Source of the DNA: CAYLJJ01 sp964384025
GTDB lineage: Bacteria; Myxococcota_A; Bradymonadia; UBA7976; UBA1532
Length of the DNA stretch: 64,000 bases
NCBI GenBank assembly: GCA_964384025.1
Contig: CAYLJJ010000019.1
Coordinates: forward strand, 11,361-75,360
Direction of reading: 5' to 3'
The translations under genes and the position numbers were made by a program. Position 1 is the first letter of the stretch. The number at the start of each line of letters is the position of its first letter. The notes beneath the pieces were generated by a model, which did no database searches, was not told where the DNA came from, and saw only the letters and a program-made list of their open reading frames with translations. Positions 44,828-54,796 of this stretch are shown here, piece by piece.

Positions 44828-47800
44828 CACTTCTCCTCCTTCTTGAGAATCGGCTTGGCGAGGGGCTTGCTGGCGGGTCCGCTGGCTGGGTTAGAGGCCG
44901 GGGCCGCTTTAAGCATCTGCTTTAGTTCTCCCAAGGGATCAGAGATAAAGGTGGTTGAGAAGGTCGCTGAGACCTCCCAATCTGTGTTCACCTCACGATC
45001 ATCCAAAATTGGGAAAGCATCTGGGCTCAGCTTGGCAAGGAGGCTGGCAGAGCGCCGTGACCATTTATTGTACACATGGTTCTTGTGAGCAAGCTTTAGA
45101 GCGTGTTGAACTGCTTCAATCGCCTTTTCGTGGAGAGGAGCTGCTTTGTCGTCCAGCTCCGCCTTATAGATGATCTGCTCATCCTCGCTCAGCTCTGCAG
45201 GAACAGGGAGATCAAAGAGGCTCTTGGCAAAGAGGTAGTAGGCTTCACCGATACGGTAGAGGGCTCCCGCGCTGACATCATGAGCCTCCATTTCCAGGAC
45301 TTCAAAGTAGATCTTCTCAGTGACCAGCAGGAGCTTGCCCTTCTTAGCGAGGCTGCGGACCAAGACGTGGTAAGGGAAGTTGACCTCAATCGCCTCAAAG
45401 TCCTGGTAAGCATACTCTCCTTGAAGGAAACGCACCTCAGCCGCCGAACGACGCACCAGCTTCTTAGCCTTGGCCTCGTCTGGCAGCTTCTTAAAGAGCT
45501 TGAGTGCGGTCTTTAGCTCTTTTGAAGCCAGCTTTCGAGCCCGCTTTGCGCCCTTCATTTGATGAACCTTGGCCATACGGAGATGAACCTCAACAAGGCT
45601 CTCAGCGCGGCTCTTTTTGAAAGCCTTGATATAGGCTTTGTAGGTCTTAAGGGCGCCCTTCCAATCCTTCTGCTTTTCTTGAAATTCCGCCAACTTGAAG
45701 TAGATATCTGGGGTGTCCTTCTGCTTGGGGAACTTCTTAATATAGGTGCTGAAGATCGTCTCAGCTTGAGGATACTGCTCCAGCGCCGCGCGGATGGCGC
45801 CCGCGTTGTAGAGAGCATCGGCCATCTGAGGTACATCTGGGAAGGAGGCCATCTTCTCAAAGTATCGAGCAGCAGTCTTAAAGTCTGTCTGGCTCTCATA
45901 GAGAGCACCCAGGACAAAATGTGCCTCGGTGGCTTGAGAGACCTTAGGATACTCCTTGATCAGGCGCTCATAGAGATCGATGGCCTGCTCTGTCTTCTCC
46001 GCCTTCTCCTGAAGAACCGCTGCGTTGAAGAGGGCGATGGGCGCCTTTTCATGTTTGGAAAACTCATTGACGAAGCGCATCATCTCTGAGACCGCCTTGT
46101 CTCGCTCCCCCTTCTCGCTCAGCTCCTGGGCATACTCATTGATAGAGATGGCGATGACATCCCTAAGCTGCTTCTTGTTGAGGACCGCGTAGTTTTTACG
46201 ATCCAACATATAGCGACCCCAACGCTCCATCTCATGCCAGCGCCTCAGACGATAGTTGGCGTCAAAGAGGGTCGCCGCTGCATGCCCCGCATATTTATGC
46301 TTGGGGTGGTGCTCCATGATCACCTCAAGGCGACCGATGCCCTCAGAGTAGTGTCCCTTGTTGATGAAGATCTCCGCAGAGCGGAAAGAGACAAAGGGTA
46401 CCTCCTCATCCTTGGGATAGTGATGGCTGTACTCTTTACAGGCCAAGAGGAAACCCTCCTCCTCTTTCTGGAGGGGCTTCTTCTCTATAGGCTTGAACTC
46501 TTTATCTTTTTTGCGCGCTGTGTATTGGACCTCCGCCTCTTTGGCCTTGGTCTTGCCCTTGCCCTTCTTCTTTCCCTTAGAGGTTCGCTTGGGGCGCTCG
46601 ATGATCCCCGCATCAGCCATCTTTTCCTCTGAAGCAAGGATCACCGCGTAGGCAGACTCCTTAGAGTATTTGCCCTTGGGATCGCGCTTGACCACTCCAC
46701 GATAGTGCTCCATCGCCTTGTCCCACTCCTTGCTCTGGAAGAAGTAGATCTCTGCGAGATAGAACTGCATCTCGTAGAGGCGATCTGCTTTGGCCTCAGG
46801 GAAGTCCTTGAGATAGCGCTCATAGTAACGCGCCGCCTTAGCATAGAGCTTATCCGCCCGCACCTGGTCTTGGAGCTTCTCCACCTCTTGGGCCTTGGTA
46901 TGGTATTGAGTGATCAGCCAGTCCAACTGTTCCTCTCGATACTGCTTGGCCCGCGTCATCGCACCCTCTTGGTTTGCCTTCTCAGAGTCCTTGTTGACCA
47001 AATACCAGCTCCCCTTACTGTCGAAGTAGGTGTAGAAGCGGTTGATGATCTCCTCGGTCTTCTCTATCTCCTCCATCTTCTTATAGGACTTGGTGATGTA
47101 GTCAGCGTACTCGGGAACCTTGCTGCCCTGTTTGTCCTGGCTGATGAGGTACTCATAAACCTCAACTTCTGGGACATTTTGATCCTGTTTGCCATAGTTG
47201 CGAGCGATGCTCTCTAAGCGCTCCACCTCTAGCTTCTTGCCCCCCTGCCTGCGGAAGTAGTCCCGAGCACGTTTCCAACCTGTGCGCTTACAGTCTGGCT
47301 TATTGATCGGCTCGCAGATCTCAGCATAGGTCATGGCGAGCGCAGCGTAGGCTTGGCCCGTAAAATAAACCTTTCGTTTGTCCTTACCCTTCTGAAGTTC
47401 GACTACCTTCTGGAAGCTCTTGATCGATTCTTCGTAAGCTTCTGGCGTTCCGAGGTTGTAGTAGACATAGCCCAATTTATAAAGGGCATAGGGGTATTGA
47501 GAACTCTTTCGGTTTTCTAGAACCTTGAGATAGTTGGCTTTGGCCGCAAAAAGTAGGTCGCTGTCAAAATAGTATTCGGCAACAGCAAGATAGGCACGGG
47601 TGATATATTTGCTCTTGGGATATTCCTTAGTTAGACGCAGCATAAAAGAAGCTCCCCGCTTCTTCTTTCCTGCTGTAATCAAGCCTCTTCCCAGATAGAA
47701 CATCACCTCATCAACACGTTTATAGTTGGGGAATTCCTTAAGAAGTTTAATATACTCAATAAGAGCCTTACTGTAATCAGCGATAGGCTCATTTGGCCGT

Positions 47801-48195
47801 TTTTTAACTATGCCATCGAGAAATTTTTCATAAACCTGATCATATTTCTTCCGCTCTAAGAAATAGCGATACTTGGCCTCCTGCCACTCTTTCTCAGCGA
47901 TTCGGAAGAGCATGTCAGCGCGTTTTTTGTAGAGAGGATCTTTCTTGAGGATCCCCTTCATGCGCTTAAGCTGTCGCTTCCTTACTTTGGATGCCCTGGC
48001 CTCATTCTCAGCGATGAGGAGCTCCATCTCAGCGTCCTCTGCCTCGGCCATACTCTTGGAGCCCTCTTCAGGGCGCACGACATTCTTCGCGGCCTTCTCC
48101 TCTGTCTCCAACTCGTCCTGCTTTGGAGCCTTACGCTTCTGGGCCTGAGCCGAGAGGCTGAGGAGCAGCAGGAGGCTGAATAAGCTCATCCTCAT
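44827..48195 (-). CDS. gltD: GltD (AgmU)-like large TPR protein
   Basis: The 1122-residue protein has a Sec signal (LFSLLLLLSLSAQAQ). Nearly its whole length is TPR-like helical repeats with Lys-rich segments (for example KAKANYLKVLENRK and DLYERLIKEYPKVSQA). The length and order before gltE fit GltD/AgmU, a periplasmic scaffold of the Myxococcus adhesion complex. ATG 48195 overlaps the gltC stop (TGATG); TTG 48204 is a less likely start. No catalytic motif is present. Confidence 0.75.
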   Translation of the reverse strand: MRMSLFSLLLLLSLSAQAQKRKAPKQDELETEEKAAKNVVRPEEGSKSMAEAEDAEMELLIAENEARASKVRKRQLKRMKGILKKDPLYKKRADMLFRIAEKEWQEAKYRYFLERKKYDQVYEKFLDGIVKKRPNEPIADYSKALIEYIKLLKEFPNYKRVDEVMFYLGRGLITAGKKKRGASFMLRLTKEYPKSKYITRAYLAVAEYYFDSDLLFAAKANYLKVLENRKSSQYPYALYKLGYVYYNLGTPEAYEESIKSFQKVVELQKGKDKRKVYFTGQAYAALAMTYAEICEPINKPDCKRTGWKRARDYFRRQGGKKLEVERLESIARNYGKQDQNVPEVEVYEYLISQDKQGSKVPEYADYITKSYKKMEEIEKTEEIINRFYTYFDSKGSWYLVNKDSEKANQEGAMTRAKQYREEQLDWLITQYHTKAQEVEKLQDQVRADKLYAKAARYYERYLKDFPEAKADRLYEMQFYLAEIYFFQSKEWDKAMEHYRGVVKRDPKGKYSKESAYAVILASEEKMADAGIIERPKRTSKGKKKGKGKTKAKEAEVQYTARKKDKEFKPIEKKPLQKEEEGFLLACKEYSHHYPKDEEVPFVSFRSAEIFINKGHYSEGIGRLEVIMEHHPKHKYAGHAAATLFDANYRLRRWHEMERWGRYMLDRKNYAVLNKKQLRDVIAISINEYAQELSEKGERDKAVSEMMRFVNEFSKHEKAPIALFNAAVLQEKAEKTEQAIDLYERLIKEYPKVSQATEAHFVLGALYESQTDFKTAARYFEKMASFPDVPQMADALYNAGAIRAALEQYPQAETIFSTYIKKFPKQKDTPDIYFKLAEFQEKQKDWKGALKTYKAYIKAFKKSRAESLVEVHLRMAKVHQMKGAKRARKLASKELKTALKLFKKLPDEAKAKKLVRRSAAEVRFLQGEYAYQDFEAIEVNFPYHVLVRSLAKKGKLLLVTEKIYFEVLEMEAHDVSAGALYRIGEAYYLFAKSLFDLPVPAELSEDEQIIYKAELDDKAAPLHEKAIEAVQHALKLAHKNHVYNKWSRRSASLLAKLSPDAFPILDDREVNTDWEVSATFSTTFISDPLGELKQMLKAAPASNPASGPASKPLAKPILKKEEK

Positions 48196-50102
48196 CACTT
48201 GCAAACCTCCCTGAGATCGCTGCGGTAGTTGTTGATCTCGTCTGCCCAGTATTCTCCCTCAAAAGGCCAAGTGACGTAGTTGTTTCCGATGAAGATGGTC
48301 GCCGTTTTTTGAGACTCAGCTTCAGCCTTGACTGCGTCGCTCTTCCCCTTGTTGTAGATAATTTGGGTCTGTCGTTCGATCTGGTTTGCTTCATCCTCAT
48401 CGATCTCGATGCGGATCTCCTCTACCTGAACCTCCAGGTTCTTAAGCTCCTCTTGAAGCCCCTGAAGGAGCTGAGCGATCTTGATGCCCAAGGCGATCGT
48501 CCCCTCCAGGTGACGATTCTCCACGGTTTGGAGAAGGCTCTTCTCCAATTCTGGACCAAAGCCCGCTTCACTGGCCTTGATGCGCACAATCTCTCGTCGA
48601 TATTTGCTCACTGTAGTGTAGAGATCATAGAACTCAGCACTGGAGATCACCGCCATACGCAGCAGGTGAGGCAGCTCCACTCCGTTCTGAGTCTGCTTGA
48701 GAACAAAGGCTCGGTAGAGATCTTGAGGAGAACTGTACTCCTGGAGGTAGCGGCTGATCGGCTTCTCCAAGGAGAGGTACTTATCCTCAATGCGCTTGAT
48801 GGCATCGTGCGCATAGTCAAAATGGCACTTGTTCATGAAGACCGTAGCCTCCAAAAGGTAAGTGTCGGGCAGGTAGTAGTTCTCCCAAGCGGGGCCGTCC
48901 AAGGTATGAAAAATACCCAGCCCCCGGCGAAGATCTCCCTTGAGAAAGTAGGACCAACCCGACTCATGTAGAGCATCTACATAGCTGGTGGAGTCGCTGG
49001 GGACCTTACGGTAATAGAAGATGGCGGCATCAAAGCTGCCCAGGGAATAAGCTACTCGAGCCAGAGCCAGATAGGCTAAGTTGCGAATACGAGGAGCCTC
49101 AGCCTCTTCAGCGGCGGCTACCGCGATCTGAAAATTCTCGGTGGCCCCGATGATGGTCTTGGCCCACTCCGTAGACTCCTGATCTTCACCCGCCAACTGT
49201 ATATAGCTGAGCCCCAGGAGATATTGAGCTTCTGGATAATCTTCTGCGCCTGGCTTCACCTCTCCCAGATAGCGACGCGCTTCTTCATAGCGGGTGTAGT
49301 CGAAGAAGAACTTACCCAAGAAGTAGTTGTAGCTGTCCTGGGTCTCTTGAGGGGCCCCTCCAATAAAGTGGTTGTTGAGGGCCTCCAGGGTAACTGGATT
49401 GTAAGCGATCTTCTTAGAGCAGTTACGCAACCCAGTGAAAGCGGGCACAAAGACATCACTCTCAGGACCCGTCGCCAGCAAGCCGTGATAAACCTCAGCG
49501 GCATTGCCATAGAGCTTCAAGCCGTAGAGGGCATCGGCCAAGCCCAAACGAGCGCTGAAGCCGATGCTGTCCTCTTTATTGATCTCTTTGAGGAAAGCGC
49601 TGAAGCGCTTGGCAGCGACAGCGTACTCCTTATCCTCCAAAGCCTCTCGCGCTGATTTGAGAGCTTGAGCCACGCGCTGGCGACGCTTTCTCTCTATGCG
49701 CTTTCGCTCCTTCTCGGCGGCTTTGCGAGCGGCTTCTTTGATACGAGAGTCTTCTTCGCTGCGTGCCCTCTCATCGGCCTCCTCCTCACGCATCTTCTCC
49801 AGCTCGTCAGGCTCTTCAGCAGGAGGAGGCTCGGGAGGAGGCTCAGGAGCGGGCGCGGTTCCAGCACCACTCCCCATCATCACCTCGATCACCTCTTTGG
49901 GGACCCCTGCTTTTTCTAAGCGAGCCAGATCGCTCACCTTGAGTTGGAAAGTTGAACCTGTGCTTTGTATGGTCTGGATAATGACCGCCGCCGGAAGCTT
50001 CGAGCCATGCATCCTGATCACATCATCCATGCTGAGAGCCCAAGCGGGCAGCGCCAGGGCGAGAATCAGGAGAGGGCTGAGCAGAACGGATTGTGTCCTC
50101 AT
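48195..50102 (-). CDS. gltC: GltC-like TPR protein
   Basis: The 635-residue protein has a signal peptide (SPLLILALALPAWA). A short N-terminal domain follows (MDDVIRMHGSKLPAAVIIQ and VSDLARLEKAGVPKEVIEVMM). A Glu/Arg-rich coiled stretch and TPR repeats then run to about residue 500, with helices at the end. This agrees with my memory of GltC, a protein of similar size. The gene is preceded by a GAGGAG SD and lies nine bases after the barrel gene. Confidence 0.75.
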   Translation of the reverse strand: MRTQSVLLSPLLILALALPAWALSMDDVIRMHGSKLPAAVIIQTIQSTGSTFQLKVSDLARLEKAGVPKEVIEVMMGSGAGTAPAPEPPPEPPPAEEPDELEKMREEEADERARSEEDSRIKEAARKAAEKERKRIERKRRQRVAQALKSAREALEDKEYAVAAKRFSAFLKEINKEDSIGFSARLGLADALYGLKLYGNAAEVYHGLLATGPESDVFVPAFTGLRNCSKKIAYNPVTLEALNNHFIGGAPQETQDSYNYFLGKFFFDYTRYEEARRYLGEVKPGAEDYPEAQYLLGLSYIQLAGEDQESTEWAKTIIGATENFQIAVAAAEEAEAPRIRNLAYLALARVAYSLGSFDAAIFYYRKVPSDSTSYVDALHESGWSYFLKGDLRRGLGIFHTLDGPAWENYYLPDTYLLEATVFMNKCHFDYAHDAIKRIEDKYLSLEKPISRYLQEYSSPQDLYRAFVLKQTQNGVELPHLLRMAVISSAEFYDLYTTVSKYRREIVRIKASEAGFGPELEKSLLQTVENRHLEGTIALGIKIAQLLQGLQEELKNLEVQVEEIRIEIDEDEANQIERQTQIIYNKGKSDAVKAEAESQKTATIFIGNNYVTWPFEGEYWADEINNYRSDLREVCK

Positions 50103-50111
50103 CTGATCTCC

Positions 50112-50879
50112 TCAGAGCACCACGCCCAAGCCGAGGCTGAACTCTACAGGCATAGAGATACCCCCAACTTCTTCCATCTTCTGGAAGAAGAAGTGACGAT
50201 ACTCAGTGTGGATGTTGAGATAATCGGTGATAAACCAACGGAATCCCAGCACAGTGTTTCCAGCAGGTTTGGGAACAGGGTTTCCATCTGGGTTGCCTGT
50301 TGGGTACTCCGTAGTGTGGATGATCCCTGCACCAAGCCCTAAATAGGTATCGAAATGGGTTAGTTTCATACCTAAGAAACTGATTTTCCCATATATCGGA
50401 GACCAAAGAATGTTAATATTGTAGTACATTGACATTACTTCATGAATAATAACTTCCTTCAGCTCTCCTTCTGTCTTAAGAAAGCCTCCCAGTCCAGAAT
50501 CTACATCAATGGCATAGGCGTAGGATAGTTCTACGGCAAAAGCCTCTGACATATGATATCCCAACCTGACTCCCAATGGATAATAGACTATAAAGTCATC
50601 ATTTGGGACAACACCAGCAAATGGGGTAAATTCCAGGCGGTTGGCTTTATCAAAGAGGCGTTTTTGAACCACTTTAACTTTGCGACGTTTTCCCCAAAAG
50701 AGCCCCAAATCCCGTTCTAGATTGTCCTCCGCTTTTTGAGCGGTTGGAGCATCCAGACCCTCTCCTTCTAAAGCAGACTTAGGAGCATCGCTCTCGCTGT
50801 CCGCCTTGGAAGTGTCTTGGGCCTGAGCCTGGGTCACAATCACACAGGAGGCTGCGCACAATAACAGCAGCGTCTTCAT
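50112..50879 (-). CDS. Outer-membrane beta-barrel protein (Glt-cluster type)
   Basis: The 255-residue protein begins at Met 50879 with a signal ending AQAQD; the open frame reaches back to 50948, but that part overlaps the upstream gene. Alternating strands (LEFTPFAGVVPNDDFIVYYP, GVRLGYHMSEAFAVELSYAYA) and the C-terminal FSLGLGVVL fit an outer-membrane barrel of the type found in Myxococcota, perhaps like GltA/GltB. It would hold the complex in the outer membrane. Confidence 0.75.
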   Translation of the reverse strand: MKTLLLLCAASCVIVTQAQAQDTSKADSESDAPKSALEGEGLDAPTAQKAEDNLERDLGLFWGKRRKVKVVQKRLFDKANRLEFTPFAGVVPNDDFIVYYPLGVRLGYHMSEAFAVELSYAYAIDVDSGLGGFLKTEGELKEVIIHEVMSMYYNINILWSPIYGKISFLGMKLTHFDTYLGLGAGIIHTTEYPTGNPDGNPVPKPAGNTVLGFRWFITDYLNIHTEYRHFFFQKMEEVGGISMPVEFSLGLGVVL

Positions 50880-50898
50880 CAGATCTCGTTCCCTTCGA

Positions 50899-52164
50899 CT
50901 ACTTTTTTTGGAGCCACAGACGGGCGTCGTTAAATGCTTCGTTCTCATTGCGTGATTTGGTCAAAGAGGCGGTTCGCGTGATGCCTCCCAAGGTGACAGA
51001 GAGATCCAGCGAGAGGAAATACTCGTCCAGATCAAAGAGATTCTCAGAGAGAGTTGAGGAGACTGTAAGCTTCCAAGCTCCTGGAATCCTGCTGCGTACG
51101 GTCGCCTCTAAATTACTCAAACCATTTGTAAACTCTTCTGCCCGTTCCAGAGCGAGATATTCTCCTCCTGTTCGGCAAGCCAGCTTGACCAACTCAGGGT
51201 TTCGACCTGTGGGCAGATAATATTCGCTGTTCTTTTGCGGTTGTAGCTCTAAAATGATCACGGGGATTTGTTCACTGACATAGAGATCTGTAGCTTTCGC
51301 TAGGTCAAATCCTCCGGTAGAGGAATCTCCTGCTTCAACCCCGTCCGTAAAAAGAAGTACCACCGGTATATATGATTGATTTCCATCAATGATAGATTCT
51401 TTGACTTCAGCCAATGTTCCTGCCAATGGAGTCTGTCCAGTTGCATCACGGTTTAGTTTGTCTAAACCATCATTAATTATACTCTTGTTTTTGGTTGGTG
51501 TAGCATAAGCCTCTTCTATAGTTGGCCTGCTTCCGTTAAACCAAACCAAAGAAAGTGATATATTATCAGGTAGATTGCGAACAAGTTGTTGAAAGAAGCC
51601 TATTCGGTTTTCATCGAAATCAGTGGCTGCATTGGGGTCGATCGCTCCTGTATGGGGATCTTCTCCTGTCAAACTCCCTGAATGATCCATAAGTATCATC
51701 AAGAGGATTTCATCCTCTTTCTCGTGACGATCTTTGCCACCACTATAGTGAAAGGAGAGATTCTCTGGCTCAAGATTTACTCCCGCTCTAAGCCCACTTT
51801 GTACTCCCTGAGCGACAGCAATTTCGGGAAAATCAGCGTCAAGACCAGAAGGTTTCTGTATATTCACCTTCTCGATCTGACAATTTTGCGCCTCATCATC
51901 GCAATTAAAAATCTCCCCTACAGTGTCTTTTTCTCGTTGAAGGTGAGTCCCAGGAAAAATCACTGAACGAGACTCAAATCCCTGATTGACCAGTAAAAGA
52001 GAGATTTCAAGATTTTCACCCTGCTCATCCAGAGCGCAGACTCCAGGGACCAGAAGATCTGAAAATGCTGTTTTTTGGAAATCAATCCCCACTGTTGAGT
52101 CACAGCTCAAGAGCAAGAGGAGCCCAAGGGAGAGTACGCCTTGGATCCGATTCCTTTTGCGCAT
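50899..52164 (-). CDS. CglB-like von Willebrand A lipoprotein adhesin
   Basis: The 421-residue protein has a lipoprotein signal (LGLLLLLSCDST, Cys at residue 21). Its von Willebrand A domain has an intact MIDAS start, DHSGS at residues 160-164 (Asp-160, Ser-162, Ser-164), and a later VVLLFTDGVEAGD. Several other cysteines could form disulphides. CglB of Myxococcus is a vWA lipoprotein of about the same length that acts as the adhesin gripping the substrate. Its location at the head of the Glt-type operon supports the same job. It is the first gene on the minus strand after a 499-bp gap. Confidence 0.75.
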   Translation of the reverse strand: MRKRNRIQGVLSLGLLLLLSCDSTVGIDFQKTAFSDLLVPGVCALDEQGENLEISLLLVNQGFESRSVIFPGTHLQREKDTVGEIFNCDDEAQNCQIEKVNIQKPSGLDADFPEIAVAQGVQSGLRAGVNLEPENLSFHYSGGKDRHEKEDEILLMILMDHSGSLTGEDPHTGAIDPNAATDFDENRIGFFQQLVRNLPDNISLSLVWFNGSRPTIEEAYATPTKNKSIINDGLDKLNRDATGQTPLAGTLAEVKESIIDGNQSYIPVVLLFTDGVEAGDSSTGGFDLAKATDLYVSEQIPVIILELQPQKNSEYYLPTGRNPELVKLACRTGGEYLALERAEEFTNGLSNLEATVRSRIPGAWKLTVSSTLSENLFDLDEYFLSLDLSVTLGGITRTASLTKSRNENEAFNDARLWLQKK

Positions 52165-52663
52165 CTAGGTTTCCTTTGGCGTGTGGCCGTTTTATCTCAA
52201 ATTAGGAGGGCGCTTTGCTAGCACACCCCCCCCTCAGTGTCAACGAAGCCTCAAGGGAGCCAACCACCCCCTGAGAATCTTTTTCGAGCTGTGAGTGAGC
52301 TTGGATTCACAGTGAGGAGGGTTCTCTGTCGAGTTTTTTCTCGCGAATTCGAACAGAGTTCTACGTCCAGAGCCCTTTGGGTTCGGAGTGAAAAAATTTG
52401 CACTCCCTCCCAGTAGCCCTCTTTGGCTTACGCTGAATTGGGGAGATTGATTAAAGCTCAAGAGTTTCTATTGCCCTGAAAAAGTTTAAGGCTTCTTAAG
52501 CCCTCAGCAACATTTGACAGGCTCTCTATTGATGCTTAATCTTCCCGAACCTAAGGAGTTGTTTAGGGGCCCTTGGGGGGCCTCCCAAAATTAAGACTGA
52601 GGAGCCCCTGAGATTCCTTGATCTCCTTTAACATCACCTCAACTTGATGGAGGTCTTCTGCTC
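52165..52663. other. Gene-free divergent intergenic region
   Basis: This 499-bp stretch separates the gliding-type operon from the ASH-lipoprotein operon. It holds a C8 run near 52226-52233 and a GC-rich GGGGCCC...GGGGGGCC stretch near 52567-52584. A TTGACA box lies at 52514. A short ORF on the minus strand (52240-52461) has no family features and is not called. Confidence 0.7.
52514..52542 (+). promoter_or_regulatory. Candidate promoter for the ASH-lipoprotein operon
   Basis: A perfect TTGACA at 52514-52519 is followed after 17 bases by TAATCT (52537-52542), only a partial match to TATAAT. It is about 120 bases before the first gene of the operon and on the same strand. Confidence 0.35.
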
Positions 52664-54790
52664 ATGAAACTCAGCCCATCCCCCGCGCTTCTTCTCTCCA
52701 TCCTGGTCTTTGGAGGGGTCGCGCTCTTCGGCTGTGATGATGGCTTTGAGGGGGCAAAGACAGGCATCATTAAACTCTCCCCCCAAGGGTTTACCTTCCC
52801 TAAAATTGCGGTAGGCGACAATGTTGATCAGAGCGTTATCATCGAGAATACCGGTTCTGGAGATCTTCGGATCGCGAAGATCAAGTTAAATATATCAGGG
52901 AATGATCAATGGCGCCTTTACTGGGGGACCGATACGCACCCTGGACCTTATGCTGGTATCGATCTTAAAGAAAAAGACCATTTTAACTATCCGATTACAA
53001 TCCCTCCTGATGCTCGTTATACCCTGACCCTCAACTATGCTCCTCAAGATGATATCGCTGTAGGTGGAAACATCGTCTCTCTAGACACCAATGTAGGAGA
53101 TGTTGACCTGCCTATCCAAATCAGTGATACCGGCGCGGAGATCCGCGTCAGTCCCAGAAGTATTAACTTTGGCCGAGTTCGCAAAGGAGATGAGGAATAT
53201 CGCGAGGTGACAGTCTCCAATGCCGGTGAGGCGGTCCTCAACATTCAACAGATCACGGTGAGCGGCTCCTTCGATTTCAGCCCTCTGATTGAGATTGAGG
53301 GTCAGGATCGGGATCCTCGACAGCAGCTCCCCGAAGATCCAGATCAAGATGGAATCCCAGGGCTTTCTCCTCCTCATAAAAATCGCTCAGAAGTGAAACA
53401 TTTCATCATCAAGCTGAAATATGCGCCCCCCGAGGAGGGGCCAGATGCGGGCAAGCTGATCATCTCCAGTGATGACCCTAACCAACCCCGCGTAGAGGTC
53501 AACATCGAGGCCAACAGTGAGACCCCCTGCCTGACAGTGACCCCTCGAGCCTTGGAGTTTCGCACCAGCCTAGTCAATCGCACCGACTCTCGTCCCCTCA
53601 GCATCGAGAGCTGTGGAGGTCAACAGCTGGATATCACAGGTATCGAGATTCAAGGAGGTTCAGATCCCGCCTTCAGTGTCGTACAGGAGAGCTTGCCTGA
53701 ATCTTTCCCCAGCCTTCTCCCAGCACTGACACCTGGGGAGTTACCCCCCTCGCGACAGATCCAGATCGCCTTCTCTCCCCGAGAACAACGCATCTATAAC
53801 GGCACCCTGATCATCAAAAGCAATGATCCAGTTACTCCAGAGCGCCCCGTAAGCCTCCTGGGTCGTGGTGTTCAAAACGCTTGTCCTCAGGCCGAAGTGG
53901 TCTCAGATGAGTTTAGAGTAGCTCCTCTGGACTCTGTAATCTTGGATGGTTCTCCCTCTATCGATCCCGATGGTGACAACAACCAACCTGTACGGTATGA
54001 GTGGGTGGTCACCAATCGCCCAGGAGGAGGCTCCACTTCCGAACCTGTGGAGCGCTTCTTTAACCCCTTGGAGCCTCAAAACGGAGGTGAACAGGACAAC
54101 CCAGCAAGCTCCCAGGCGATGTTCTTTGTCGATTCAGCGGGAACCTATACTTTGGAATTGAGGGTGACAGACAATCTGGGGGCAGGCCCCGCAGCCTGCT
54201 CCAGCGCGGTGGCGGTAGTCACCATCGTCGCCAAACCCGATGAAGCGATCCACATACAACTCCTCTGGAACACCCCGACTGATGAGGATCAGTTGGATCG
54301 TTATGGCACCGATATGGATCTACACCTCCTGCATCCCCGCGCTCAAAACTGGTTTGAACCTGGAATGGATTGCTATTTCCGTAGTCCTAACCCTGAGTGG
54401 GGTCAACAGGGAAACACCAGCGATAATCCCAACATCGATATCGATGATATCAACGGCGCAGGCCCCGAAAATATCAGTCTGTCTCAACCTGAACTCACAG
54501 AGTTGGAGGATGGTTCAAACCCCTATATCGTTGGTGTCCATTACTATAAGAGCAGCGACCGAGTGACCGGAACAGAGTATGGTCCCAGTTATGCTCAGGT
54601 TCGCATCTTCCTGAATGGAGAGCTGGCCTGGGACTTCAGCGGGGAGGGAGAGCCTGGACGCTTGGAGATGGAGGAGGAGGGACACTTCTGGGATGTAGCT
54701 GCCATCCATTGGACCGGTATTCCCGAAGAGGCTTGGGTCAGCACCCGCAACCGCTATTACACCGAGCTTCCTGGCCTCTCTGAGGAGTGA
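52664..54790 (+). CDS. ASH/PKD lipoprotein, paralogue 1
   Basis: The 708-residue protein has a lipoprotein signal (ILVFGGVALFGCDDG, Cys at residue 24). At least three ASH (choice-of-anchor D) domains follow, for example TFPKIAVGDNVDQSVIIENTG and INFGRVRKGDEEYREVTVSN. A PKD-like domain (ILDGSPSIDPDGDN, YTLELRVTDNLG) comes next. The C-terminal domain has GTDMDLHLLHP, CYFRSPNPEWG and NPNIDIDDINGAGPENI. It has the same architecture as the next gene, so the two are tandem paralogues. It is likely on the outer-membrane surface or in the periplasm, possibly calcium-binding through the Asp-rich C-terminus. Confidence 0.85.
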   Translation: MKLSPSPALLLSILVFGGVALFGCDDGFEGAKTGIIKLSPQGFTFPKIAVGDNVDQSVIIENTGSGDLRIAKIKLNISGNDQWRLYWGTDTHPGPYAGIDLKEKDHFNYPITIPPDARYTLTLNYAPQDDIAVGGNIVSLDTNVGDVDLPIQISDTGAEIRVSPRSINFGRVRKGDEEYREVTVSNAGEAVLNIQQITVSGSFDFSPLIEIEGQDRDPRQQLPEDPDQDGIPGLSPPHKNRSEVKHFIIKLKYAPPEEGPDAGKLIISSDDPNQPRVEVNIEANSETPCLTVTPRALEFRTSLVNRTDSRPLSIESCGGQQLDITGIEIQGGSDPAFSVVQESLPESFPSLLPALTPGELPPSRQIQIAFSPREQRIYNGTLIIKSNDPVTPERPVSLLGRGVQNACPQAEVVSDEFRVAPLDSVILDGSPSIDPDGDNNQPVRYEWVVTNRPGGGSTSEPVERFFNPLEPQNGGEQDNPASSQAMFFVDSAGTYTLELRVTDNLGAGPAACSSAVAVVTIVAKPDEAIHIQLLWNTPTDEDQLDRYGTDMDLHLLHPRAQNWFEPGMDCYFRSPNPEWGQQGNTSDNPNIDIDDINGAGPENISLSQPELTELEDGSNPYIVGVHYYKSSDRVTGTEYGPSYAQVRIFLNGELAWDFSGEGEPGRLEMEEEGHFWDVAAIHWTGIPEEAWVSTRNRYYTELPGLSEE

Positions 54791-54796
54791 AGCTCC

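Noticed and set aside
52240..52461. Short minus-strand ORF in the divergent intergenic region
   Set aside because: It has no signal peptide, motif or clear ribosome-binding site, and the region is more likely regulatory.
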